Shown here: in pieces, positions 23,571 through 35,500 of the stretch | Layout of the letters: every line of letters begins with the position of its first letter | How positions within the stretch are numbered: position 1 is the stretch's first letter | Assembly: GCA_008704415.1 (NCBI GenBank) | Contig: VXIS01000227.1 | Location: 1 to 64,000, forward strand | DNA length: 64,000 bases | Direction of reading: 5' to 3' | Source of the DNA: Sphaerosporella brunnea | Taxonomy: Eukaryota; Ascomycota; Pezizomycetes; Pezizales; Pyronemataceae | The notes under the pieces: model-generated | What the model saw: only the letters and a program-made list of their open reading frames with translations | Told to the model about the DNA's origin: nothing | Database searches by the model: none | Position numbers and translations under genes: made by a program

Positions 23571-26500
23571 AGAAGGTCTTTCTCACAAGTTGATCAAGAC
23601 TTGACGCAGTCAGCCAGTCCTCACGCTGTGTAACGCACGCCTTGTGAGGAGCTGACCGTATGCTGCTGCTGCCCCAACGATCAGTCGTGAAAGATGATCG
23701 CAGTTGGCGCGGCGGCGACGACGACGACGACGTTATAAGTTCGGAGAAAAATGAAGTGTGGCCCGTTTTGATGAGGTTGAAATGACGGCGGTGGCGGGGG
23801 AAACGATTCTCGCGAGCGGTGATGCTTCGTGGTTGGGCTGAAAGCCTGACTAGGCTGCAGGTGCGCGGGGTTTCAGAAAACAGCTGCTGGATCTCGAGTG
23901 CAATAGGAAAATGGCTGATAGAGACGCTGGATGTCGCTGGATGTCCTGAAAGACTCATGGGTAACACATTAGCACTCGGCAAACATTCGACGATGGTGAT
24001 GAGGAGAAGCCAAACGCTGTGGTGGTGCAAGGCGATAAGGCCAGAAAGAGAGAAACATGTTCGAGCCACAGGAACGAATGGTCGACATCAAATGCGATAT
24101 GCGCGATGGTTAAGCCACAGAAACGTGGTGCCATACAGTGCGGCTCATTTTTTCCCTTGTGAGAATGAGGCTCTGACAGCAAGCAAGCGGATCTTGAAAT
24201 CAACGCTTACTTATGAAGCGGCTCTGGCAAGTCGTCTCGAGCCCTCGCCAGCAACCGGCAACGCGAGAAAAGGGAGTTGAGAGACTCACGGATGTTAAAA
24301 GCGATCAGCAGTTGCGCGACTTTGCGCTGCGACGGACGGATAATGTCGGAAAAAGGAAAGATATCGCGTTTTGTTTTTTTCTTTTTTTTTGACGGCGGCC
24401 AGTCGTCTGCTCAGACGAGCGCGCTTTTTTTTTCGAAAATCGCAAAGCAATCGTCGACGGTATTTTTTTCAAATCTGCCGGTGATTTCTGGTGATGGGGT
24501 GGGTATTGGTGGGTCTGTGTTGGTGAGGATGAGGCTGAAAAGAAAAGGAGCCTCAAGTGTTCGGGGGTTGGGGTTTCTTCAGCGCGGGAAAAGGCACCAA
24601 CCAATTAGAATTTAATCCACCAGGACTCGATTATTTGTGTTTTGTTTGGCAAGCAGCAGCCTAATCGGCCACTGCAGCCGTTTCCAACAACACACGAGAA
24701 AATAAAAAAATATACACTTTATACTTCATACAAAAAAAAAAAAAACGAAAGACGAGGAGAGGGAGGAGAGGTTGATGGGTGGGAAGGGGGATCATTTCAG
24801 GGAAGGAAGGGAGACCTCGAGTAAATGTAAGAAACTGAAGGGGGTGGTGCAGGTGATGGTTAGTGCGGCTCAAGTCAAGACAAGATACCACCGTGCCAGA
24901 ATCCGGAGCTAAACTCGTCAAAGAAAACGACCGGAGCCTCGCGATCGGAACGTCAACGTGCTTTTAGAAGCACAGAAAACAGAAGAACCACCACGTAAAT
25001 TACGGCGTTGACGCCGTGTTATAGGTACTGAGCAACTAAGTACACGCTTCTTGGCTTCCTGCTGCACCCAGATTATCCTCGAAGCTCGATTTTAATCGTG
25101 ATTGCCTAGCAGCACCCCGCGTTTGGGACACACGTTGCTGGCGGTGAAGGCTGAGGAGCCGCACCCCCCCCCCGTACTGACAGGAAGACTTGTGCAACCA
25201 GAAAATTGACTTCCTGTTACTCACGTACGTACCAAGGTATGTACCTGCGCACGGCAGTTCAATTTTCGAGCTGTCACAGCCTGCGTCTTTGGTTTGTCTA
25301 TGCACATGGCGACCAGGTATGTCTCTCTCCCACTGGTTGTCGATCTGTACGTATAGTAATTATACCTAATACTTCTCCACCCACTATTTGACCCTTGGCT
25401 TTCGTCACAGGCTGCAGGCGACGTTTCGGGCTTTTTCTCCAGGACTCATCATAGCCCTTGTATTATACTCGATTCTAAATCATTGGCAGTATTCGACACA
25501 ACCAAATACCGACTGCTGAAGCACTCCTCATGCTGGTCTCAGAGGCATAGCCTACTCCGATGACCAGCCCTGCGGAATCTACCATGGAGTGGGCCCTGAA
25601 ATACATGAACGAAAAACATGCCATGCTTATATGATACTATGACGAAAGCTCGTTCATCATAGCCATCCAAAGGGTCAAGCAGCTTGCAAGACGATGGTCT
25701 TACCATTGTGTGGGGGAAAATGCCCATATGCTCCAAGAGGGTTACAGAACGGAAAGGAACCAGGTTGAAGATGAGGAGGTGACTAGGAGTACAAGAGTAA
25801 GGTCATTGAGGAAGGAGATGAAGGATAGCACAGGGAAAAAGGAATAATGAAAAAGAAGGCGGGGACGGGGAGCAGAACGCCGCACAGGAAAAGCTCGAGG
25901 GGAATGAAAACCCGGATAGAGTAGTTCGCTGTTACAAGATACTGCTTTCAACCGGTCTAGCCTTCAATCCGATGGCCCATCGTAAATATTCAGCCCCAAG
26001 TTTTCGTCCCATTTAGGAACAAAATCCACCTAACCCAACTCTTAGAATTCCTCTTCCTCCCCCTCCCTTGCCAACTAGGCGTTGTGCCATGCGCAGAATC
26101 GGATTCACATGTGTTTTCCAGCGATGTTTTGGTTATGTACTATGAGAATACATACATCAGGTCCTCGTTGTTCGGTTGAGTTGTTGAAGGCTTGCAAGAG
26201 ACAACAGCCATAGGATGAATCTGAAGTACTTGATCAAGACCTTGAGGTTGTCCGCCTGCCCGGCTATAAAGACGAATTAGGAGAATTCGAAGGTCGGGAA
26301 ATTCTTTTCCATGGATCCCAAGGTTTTATGTGCCAATAATAGTTCCGTAACGTCCGTCAACGGCGGGCGTCCCAAGAGTTAGATTAGGCTCGAGCTGTCG
26401 GATGTTGCCCCAGCAACGTTGTACTATGTTTCGATTCGACTTGGCAACAAAGCAACGAACTCTCAGCACCAACGCCAAATAACAACATCACGAATTGCCA

Positions 26501-26606
26501 ACACGACAAACGACAACAACAAAAACAAAGGCAAACTATCTCGTCCGCCACCACCACCACCCCCACCCCCCCAACCACCACCACCACACCCTCCCGACCT
26601 CCTGCA
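23571..26606. other. 3-kb intergenic region between divergent genes
   Basis: It contains the upstream regions of the C2H2 gene (minus) and the ASPM-like gene (plus). A run of CCACC/CCCCC lies directly before the latter at about 26547-26600. Open frames are short and unrecognised. I see no tRNA or repeat of note apart from homopolymers near 24380, 24425 and 24730. Confidence 0.5.
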
Positions 26607-29600
26607 ATGTGGAGATATGTGTCTGATGACGAAGATGGCACTCCATGTCCCGTCCGAACCAGCGGCGGGAGCTCGTCGTACCTGGCACCGGCCACATCTT
26701 TTCCCCTGGGAAGCGGTGACGAAGAAGACACCCAGGACATCGAATTCACGATTGCCTTGCCGGATGTTGAGCCATTCCTCACAAAAGACACGCGTAAAAA
26801 AGAGCGGAAGGGCCTGAAAGAACCACCACGAAGAATGACAAACTATGTTTCTGCTCCCCGCCCCGAGACACGACACCACGAAGAGAAGAAAGAGAAACCA
26901 GCGGAGCGAATATCGACAGAAGACGCCCAGGGTGTTTCATTACAGACACAGGGGTACGGGCAAGGGCAGGAACTTCAGCAACCTTCGAGGATGGCACTTG
27001 GACTCGGAATGGGGGCTATTCGACCATCGCGTCGGAGGGTTAGTGCAATGCTGAAAGCGAAGCAGCAACAGCAACAGGATGAGAACGGAGGGCGAGGTTC
27101 GCTACCGGAACCACGACCCGCACGTGCGAGTCAAGAAAACACGAGGGCGGCAGCACTAGCAGAGAAAACTAGGAATACACCTATGGTGAAATTAGTGCAG
27201 ACTCAATTGCTCGGAGAGAAAAAGCACTTGCAAGCACCGCCAAAACGGCATCTACCCACCCAGACTGCGATTTCGAAACGTCCGCAACGGCCCGCCACGA
27301 GGGATAGAAACAGCGGAAAGGAGAATCTTCCGCCTGCTGCCGAGCGGAAACGTGCGGCCGACGGATCGCCGCCGAGGAAATCTATTCGGCTGTCAGATGA
27401 TCCAGTACGCGTACCCATTAAAAAGCCTGCACCTGCCGCCGCCGCCCCTAAACCAGCTTTCGCTGCGATACCCAAAAATATCAACAAATCCATTGAGATA
27501 TCACGAAAAAGAAGTTCAGATGCCATCGAATTCAATGAAGACGACAATTACTCTTTCATTTCGAATGATAATGGTTCTCCAGGCTCATTGCGATTGAAGA
27601 AGCGCACCAAAACATCTATCGGGAGTCTCCCGTCGCCGCCCCGGCTCACCAACGAGGAGGAAGCCGAGTTGTTGCCGCCGAGTGACCTTTTACTTCCCGG
27701 AGTTACATCATATCACCCCCGAGCTGTCAAAAAGCGTCCCTTGGACCCCGTTCTCGCGGAAGATATCGAGCGTTGTGAAATGTACGAAGAATCATGGCTT
27801 TCGGCACAGGAATCATCCGTCGCTCAACTCCTGAATCATCTCCTCGCAGAGTATTCTCCTACTCCGGTAGGCAAAAATAGGCTGGCATTGAGAAAAGAGT
27901 TTCTATCAATGTATTCTGCAGCTCCATTCCCCGTCACTTACAACCGCGTTCATGCCAGCTTGCTTTACGGTGCATTGTCTATAGCTCAGCATATACTTGA
28001 TAAAAGCTCAGTGGCCAGAATCGCTCGTCCTACCAACGCCAATGGACAATATTTTGGCTGGGGTGCGGATGTGGGAGCAAGGGAGAAATTTATGGAATTG
28101 TTCGTGGGAAGCTATGAACAGTCCGCCTTGATCACTGCCCTAGAAGTTATTGTGGGAAGAGAGATGTTTGCATACGCACAGCCGGGCGAATCCGAGAAGA
28201 AGGTCATGGATACATTCATTGAACGGTATATTATAAAGTCCGAAGACATCCTCTCTAGTAATCCCGAGCCTGCACAGAAGAACAAGAAGGGTTCAAAAGC
28301 TGGGGGCAATACTGGAGAGGACGAAGATCGCGGCACACCCGCTTGGTTGCTGAGGCGTAGCTTGCTCAGAAGCTTTATGCTGATATTGCTCCTGGATAAA
28401 GCCAAGTCCCGAGGCCTCCTTGGAAGGCAATGTCTTTTCCAAGAGGTGAGCACCACCTGAATCATCGTCCATAAGAATTTGCTCTAACGAAACCAGTCTT
28501 CTACACACAAGTCTTCTACATCTGTGCTCAAAGCATTGGCACGTTTACTTCTCCCGTCATTTGGGGACATAGTCAAGCCTTTGAGTCATCTCAACTACAC
28601 ATTGGAAGCGATCCAGGATCCTCTTTCCGAGTACGACTATACAATATCAAATCTAGCCGTAGATATGAGAGATGGCGTTCGTCTTGCTAGAGTGGTGGAG
28701 GTGCTACTGCATTCCAAACGAAGGACCTCTTTAGCCGTGGGCCGGAATGCAGACGAAGAAGACTGGCCATTATCTCTTCACCTACAATATCCCGCCACAT
28801 CTCGAACTCAGAAAATGCATAATGTATCCCTTGTTCTCTCGGCGCTCGACAAAGCCGATGGTAACCCGAATTACATTGACGCCAAGGAAATCGTGGATGG
28901 ATATCGTGAAAAGACGGTCGGATTGCTGTGGAGCCTTTTGAGCCAGCGCGGTCTAGGTTTGTTGTTGGATTGGGATACAGTGGTTAAAGAAATCAGGCGA
29001 CTGGAGAAAGGCATATCCTCTTCCGGGTCAGACAAAGATGCGCGCATAGACATGGGCCTCGGCGGCCATAATCACATTGGCCTATTGAAGAACTGGGCTC
29101 GGTGCATCGCCAACAAACATGGCCTCACAGTTACAAATCTTACGACCAGTTTTGCAGACGGCAAGGTTTTCGAAGCAATCGTGAAAGAGTATGAACAGTA
29201 TCTTCCATCATATGCCAAGGACGACAAGGAGGCGTCTTTAGCGGTCAAGCTCCGAGGAATTGGATGCAACTCGTATTTTGGTAAAGATCCCGATGCCTAG
29301 GACCTCAAATGTAGCTGACGACCTCATAGCTGGCTTGTTTGATGTTCAAACCAACAGTGGCATAGTCTTCAAGCAAGACTTTGTAGTCGCTGGATTGGCA
29401 TACCTGTGCTCCAGACTTGTGCAACCTTCTATCCAGGAGCGGGCTGCGATGGCCATCCAGCGAGCCTACCGCAACATGGTCTTCCGTGCCAATGTGCACA
29501 AGCGGATTAGTTTGCTCGTTATAGCTCACGGTTGCGCGGCGAAGGTCAACGTCAAGAATGCCGCAATCACTATCCAACGCGCCTTCCGCAAGTATGTGCA

Positions 29601-31111
29601 CGAAAGGATCCAGATGCTTATCCGCACTACGATCTCAATTCAGGCTCTTGGCCGGGGAGTGTTGGCACGCCGTGCCTTTGAAGACGCTGGATGGGCGGCC
29701 ATCGTGATCCAGCGGAAGTGGAGAGCCATCCGAGAGTTCAGATTCCAGCAGCGCATCAACGTCGCACAAGAGGCAACAATCGAAATCCAAGCTATTGTTC
29801 GCGGCATCTTGGTCAGACAGCGACTTCAAGATCTGAAGCACGCTGTTTCTGTACTTGAGACACGGTGGCAGGCAGTTGTTCTCGGACGACAATCTCGACA
29901 GGCATATGTGCGCCAGCAAAAGGCGGCTTCTGTCGTACAGAGGACATTCCGGCGATACAGCGCCACCAAAAATCAGCGGAAAATATTGCTACAAGCTCGT
30001 CAGTCGGTGACGAAGCTGCAAGCTCTGATCCGTGCTCAAGCTGTCAGATTAAAATGTCTCAACCACACTGCGCACATAATCGCTATACAGTTTTGGTATC
30101 GTCGCACTACAGAAATGCAGAAAATCAAATCGAAATATTCCGCCCTTCGTCAAGCAGCCATTTTAGTTCAGCGCCGTCGACGAGAAACGGTTCTGGCTAG
30201 GTCCACCAGAGCCGAATTCCTTCGCCTTTGGGAGTGTGTGTCAACTATCAAAAAGCGATTCTTGGAGAAGAGAATGAGAGCCAATGCAGTGGTAGTCCTG
30301 CAGAGAGCGTGGAGAGCGAGGGCTTGGATCGTTAGGATGCGTCGCCTCATAGCGGAAGCGGTCACCATCCAGTGTGCGTGGCGCGGATACCTTGCCAGGA
30401 AGGCGAGCGGTCCAAGGCTTCGGATTCTCAGAAAGAGGATCCTGAAGTCTATTGAGAGTGATATCAAGCCCGAGGATACAATGGGTGCGAAGACAAGGAC
30501 AGCTCTCGGGATGGTCAAGACCAAGGCAGGTTTTGCAAGGGGCATCGCTCAGCTCGGTTTGTCACCTTGTATTGCAATGATTGTGGCGGTTCACTAATTC
30601 TTATATAGAAAACAAGAGCAAGCTCATGCGCGAGTGTGCGGCTCTCATCGCAGCAGACGATGTCGCTTTCACCGCAATTTTGGCCTTTGTCGATACCTCT
30701 ATTGCGCAAGTACAAAAATCTGCGACCTCCAGCACCGCACGGACTCTGACCGCCGCGATTAATACCATTGCCAACGTCTGCCGCGTTCCCTCTTGCTGGG
30801 CCGTCATCGCTGCGCGCCACGTCCCCAAGGGTGGGAAGGAGATTTTTAACGTGATGCAGCAGTGTATAGAGACGCTGAAGGCGGCGTCCGCAAATACGCC
30901 ACAGTATGAGTTGCTTTTGACGGCCATGGAGATCATGGTTGAGGTCACCAAAGGAGAGGGCATACGACGCATGCTATGCAAGAGGAAAAAGTGGGCAGAG
31001 AAGTTCCTAGGCACACTCAAGGAAGTTGGTGAGAAGGGAAGAAGGCGCGGGGCTGCCGTTGATAAGAGAAAAGAGGATGTCTTGGGGGTGTTGAAGGGGA
31101 TTTTTGAGTAG
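26607..31111 (+). CDS. ASPM/Asp-like spindle protein with CH domains and IQ repeats (fungal Sha1 type)
   Basis: CDS join(26607..28445,28497..29280,29330..30556,30609..31111), 1450 aa. The order is a disordered basic N-terminus, two calponin-homology regions (about residues 650-770 and 800-870, the second with IGLLKNWARCIANKHGL and TTSFADGKVFEAIV), about a dozen IQ-type motifs (about 905-1230, e.g. AMAIQRAYRNMVF, VTIQCAWRGYLAR), and a C-terminal helical ARM/HEAT-like region. This is the architecture of ASPM/Asp, a microtubule minus-end and spindle-pole protein that binds calmodulin through its IQ motifs. Fungal homologues are annotated as calmodulin-binding Sha1. Introns are 51, 49 and 52 nt. 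The second, GTAAAG at 29281 to CATAG at 29329, is the only choice that preserves frame. An N-terminal ASH domain was not recognised. Confidence 0.92.
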
Positions 31112-32569
31112 AAATAGGCCGGCTGCATCGAGATGTGCGTGTCCCATTTCGAACGAGAAGCTGTGTGCTTTCTTTCTTCTTTTTTTTTGGCGATTTTTAT
31201 GCGAGGGTTGGGCGCTATGGTGTTTTGGTTAGCTGGTTTGTTTCATGGAGAGTGGGACCACAGATTCGGTGGTGTGTGCTTCGCTTCTTTTGTATGCTTG
31301 ATACCTTCCGTTTTAATTGCTGGGGAAAAGGCCATGCATATGGTGGAGTTAACGAAACGGTTGTTATGGAGGCCTGCTCCCATGGTTTGATGATTGCTGG
31401 GGCTGGAATGTTTGTCGCCTGAAACATGTCACGTGCGCCCTCGCTAGCGTACTCTAGTGTGCGGCTCAACCGTGCGACGCACGATCGTGATCTGCCAGGG
31501 GCTCTCTCGGCGAGATGAGTTTGGATGAAAAGAAGCACAACCATCACCAGCCGCTGCGTCCTCAAGCCTTGCACAGACGCTGCACAGAATGCCGAGTGCG
31601 GTGCGATGGCTCACGATGGAGATGATAGCTCGTAAAGTGCGTTCTCAAAAAGGGGTTTTATTTTTATTTTTTTATTTTTATTTTTTGTGGGGAAAATAAA
31701 GTGGCATCTGCAACTCGGATTCGAGGGTCTCGCAGCCAGATCGTAGGGCTGTCCCGGAGAATTTAAGCATTTTTCGGTGTTCTGGAAAGCTGTCGGAACC
31801 GGGGATTCGTTGTTGTCCGTGAGGCGTGTGGTGGTTTGGGTTTGGCTTGGCAACGATTGATTGCTCAGCGGTGCCGCTGGGACGCAACTCGCCCAAGAAC
31901 GAACGAACACCCAACCCCCCCTCCACCCGCCCTCCCACCCGCACTTGACGATCAAGCAGTGCTGCTGCTGCGTATCGAAAGCATCTTGGGGAAAAATATC
32001 ATAGAAGGAGTCGTTCGCTACTCCCGTCCTGTCGTCACCCTCTCTTCGATCCCCCGTCGCCGAAGTTTAATTGTTCCTTGCGTCTTCCTCGACCACCAAC
32101 CCACACCCCAACCGAATCTTCCAAACGCCGCCGACACAAACCCCCCGCCGCCGCCGCTTGTCTCACGCCTGTCCTTCGTTCGCGCTCGTTTGTTACTTCT
32201 TCGCATTTCACTCCCCTTCTGAGTTTCCTCTTGACCTGGCGACGCGACTGTTGTTGTTGCTGCCGTCCACGTCGCGTTGCGCAACATACCGCCACTACCA
32301 TCTACGCGTCGCTCCCGGCCACGATCTCCTCCTCCTAATCCGCATCGAGCTTGAGCGTACTTTCGAAGGGTACTTTCACCCTCAATCACCGCCCCCTCCC
32401 CCCTTCCCCACCTTTGTGCTCGCTTTTCCATCTATCCTGTCTTGTGCACTTTTAAACGATACCTGCTTCTTCCCACATGACATGACATCTGAGAATTTTC
32501 GGGAATAAGGACCACCGTTCTAACCTGCCACAACAAACAGACAAACGCGATCGCATTCTCCGCGCAAAG
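31112..32569. promoter_or_regulatory. intergenic and C/T-rich leader upstream of the Yta7 gene
   Basis: The first part should hold the ASPM-like 3' UTR. From about 31900 the plus strand becomes rich in C and CT, like the region upstream of the PP1 gene, and continues to the start codon at 32570. No separate gene is supported. Confidence 0.4.
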
Positions 32570-35500
32570 ATGCCGAAGCGCCTTAAGAAGGATATGTCCA
32601 CCGAGGAACTCCTCAAGTCGGATTCGGAAGATGAGAACTACGATGATAACGCCGGTAAAGAGCGAAGTCCTCGGAAGTCTCGCAAGACCCCAGGCAAAGG
32701 GAAAGCCCCTCAGAAGAAGAAGCCTGCTGGTCGCAGCATCCGAAGCAAAGCACCCAAGAAACCAGCAAATCGGTACACCGTCGACTCGGAAGACGACGAC
32801 GAGATCGAAGATTCCGAAATCGACGATGACTTCCTCGTTGAGGAGGAAGAGGTGCCGCCGGAACGCGTTGAGATGGGGCGCAACGGACGACCAAAACGTT
32901 GTGCTGCTACAAAGGCTTCCGCGGTTCTGAGGGAGGAGTCGGATGAAGAGTCGGATGACTCTTCCTCACTAAGTCACGATGAAGATGATGATGACAAAGT
33001 GGAAGCACAACCGCCTACGAGGTCAGCAGCAGACACCAGGCAGGGCCCCACCCGCGTCGTCGTACTGAAATTCAATGACCACAGAATAAGATTAAAGGTC
33101 CGAGATTACATAGCCGATCAAGCCCCAGCCCCAGCTGAACCTCAACCGACCCGTCGAGTCACCAGGGCAACGTCCGCGACCCCGTCCCAAGCTCCATCAC
33201 GACCGAATACGGGTGGCAAGGGTGTGCTGATATCAGGCGGACTGAGCAAGCCTCCCAAGGCTCGGGGCAGAGGTGCCAGCGCTGAACCTTCGCGAAGATC
33301 CGGCAGATTAACCCAGACCAACGAGCCGATGGCCGCTCTCAGCAACTCCGGAAACCATGTGGTGCTTACGAACGTTAAGCCTCCGGTCCCATCCGATATC
33401 GCCGAAGAGAGCTCGATGGAGGAATCAAAGGAGGAGTCAAAGGAGGAATCGAAGGAGGAGTCGAAGGATGAGTCAAGGGAGGCGTCAAAGGAGCTGCCAA
33501 AGGATGCATCTGCAGAACCTGAAGAGGTGGAAGTAGCGGAGGCGCCAGAACCCTCGTCGTTAAGCAACGGTCAAGGCGCCCAATCAGATCAGGAAAACAG
33601 GCTAAGCGATTCAGAGCCCGCGGACGACGGCCTGGGTGAGAACCTGCCTGACGAAGATGTCCCCCCTGCCACTGCCGCCAATGAGCCTGTCTCTAGAGAT
33701 GACACTGGACACGAGGCCGATGAAGACGAGGAGGAAGATGGCCCGACGAGACGAACCCGTGCAAGGACTACTGCATCTCGCGCAAGATCTACACCTTCTC
33801 CAAGGGCTTTGCGCTCTGCGGCTTCCAGTGCTGAGAAGGCTAAAGCGCCGGAGCCAGCCACCCGTCGTCTCAAGAGAGGCGGAAAATCCGCCCGAGATCG
33901 AGGGACCGGTCGTAAAGCTGCCACCGATGATGACGACTATGAAGAGGCGGCAGAAGATGAGCACTCGGACGACAGCATGTCGTCTCATGCGCGTTCGCCG
34001 ACCAAGGCGCAAACATACCATGATGACGAGGATTATTCTGATTCTCGCAGTTCTAGAAATGCTCGGAAGAAGAGAACTAGAAATTCCGGGTCTGAAGATC
34101 CGGAGAGTCAAGCGGAACTTCAGCAAGAGCTCGAAGACCTGCAGACTTCACCGAAGCGGCCACGGAGGACGCAGAGAAGAGTAGCCCAGTTTTCTGAAAA
34201 CGAGAGTGCTGCCGCAAATGAGCCTCGTCTCCGGCGTCGTACGCAAGCAGTCGATTACCGGATATTGCGACCCGAGATCGCCGCGGTTCTGGACGAAAAT
34301 GATGCTGGCACATCCACCCCTTCTAGGAGAAAGATTGGTGGTGCCCTGCAACCGTCGAAGAGCTTGTTCGATACGAATGGACCCTTTGGAGGCGGAAGCG
34401 TGGTGCCTTTGTTTGGTCGTGGCGCTGCGCCCGCTGACATGGACTCGGATAGCAGCGAAGACGACGCTATTCGACGTCGTGGACCAGGAGCTAGTGCCGG
34501 ACTGGGAGGAATCGTTGGCATGACGCCGACTGGAGCTCATGCGCCAGGCTTGCTTCCGGGCATCGGACAGACACACAACGCCGACCCTATGCAGGCTGGA
34601 GCACCCGCGAACTTAGGCAAGGTCACCAGGCCAGGAAAGAACGCTTTGGCTGATGCAGATCCTCTTGGAATCTCGCCAGACGTTACTTTCGACAGCGTCG
34701 GTGGTCTAGATGATCGCATCCAGCAGCTCAAGGAGATGGTAATGCTACCACTCATGTACCCCGAGATATTCTTGTCGAAGAAAGTCACACCCCCTCGCGG
34801 TGTTTTGTTTCACGGTCCTCCCGGCACCGGTAAGACATTGTTGGCACGAGCAGTCGCTTCGAGCTTTACTGGTGCAGATGGAAAGAAGGTGACCTTCTAC
34901 ATGCGCAAGGGAGCCGACTGCTTGAGCAAATGGGTCGGAGAGGCAGAGAGGCAACTCAGATTACTTTTCGACGAAGCCCGCAACAACCAGCCAAGTATCA
35001 TCTTCTTCGACGAAATCGATGGTCTGGCGCCTGTTCGATCCAGCAAACAAGAGCAGATCCACGCATCTATAGTGTCGACATTGCTCGCGCTTATGGATGG
35101 CATGGACGGCAGGGGCCAGGTGGTTGTCATCGGTGCCACCAACAGACCCGATGCTGTTGATCCGGCTCTGAGAAGACCAGGACGATTCGATCGAGAATTC
35201 TACTTCCCCCTGCCGAGCACAGAGGCCAGACGGGCAATCATCGACATCCACTCCAGAGGATGGGAACCGCCACTCAGCGAAAAGTTCAAGGATGAGCTCG
35301 CCATGCTCACGAAAGGATATGGTGGTGCCGATCTCAGGGCTTTGTGCACGGAAGCTGCGTTGAACGCGATGCAGCGCACGTATCCGCAGATCTACAAGTC
35401 ACTCGACAAGCTTAAGGTCGATCCAACCAAGGTTGTCGTTACTGCTAGAGACTTTATGATGTCTCTCAGGAAGATTACACCCTCTTCTGAGCGTTCTTCC

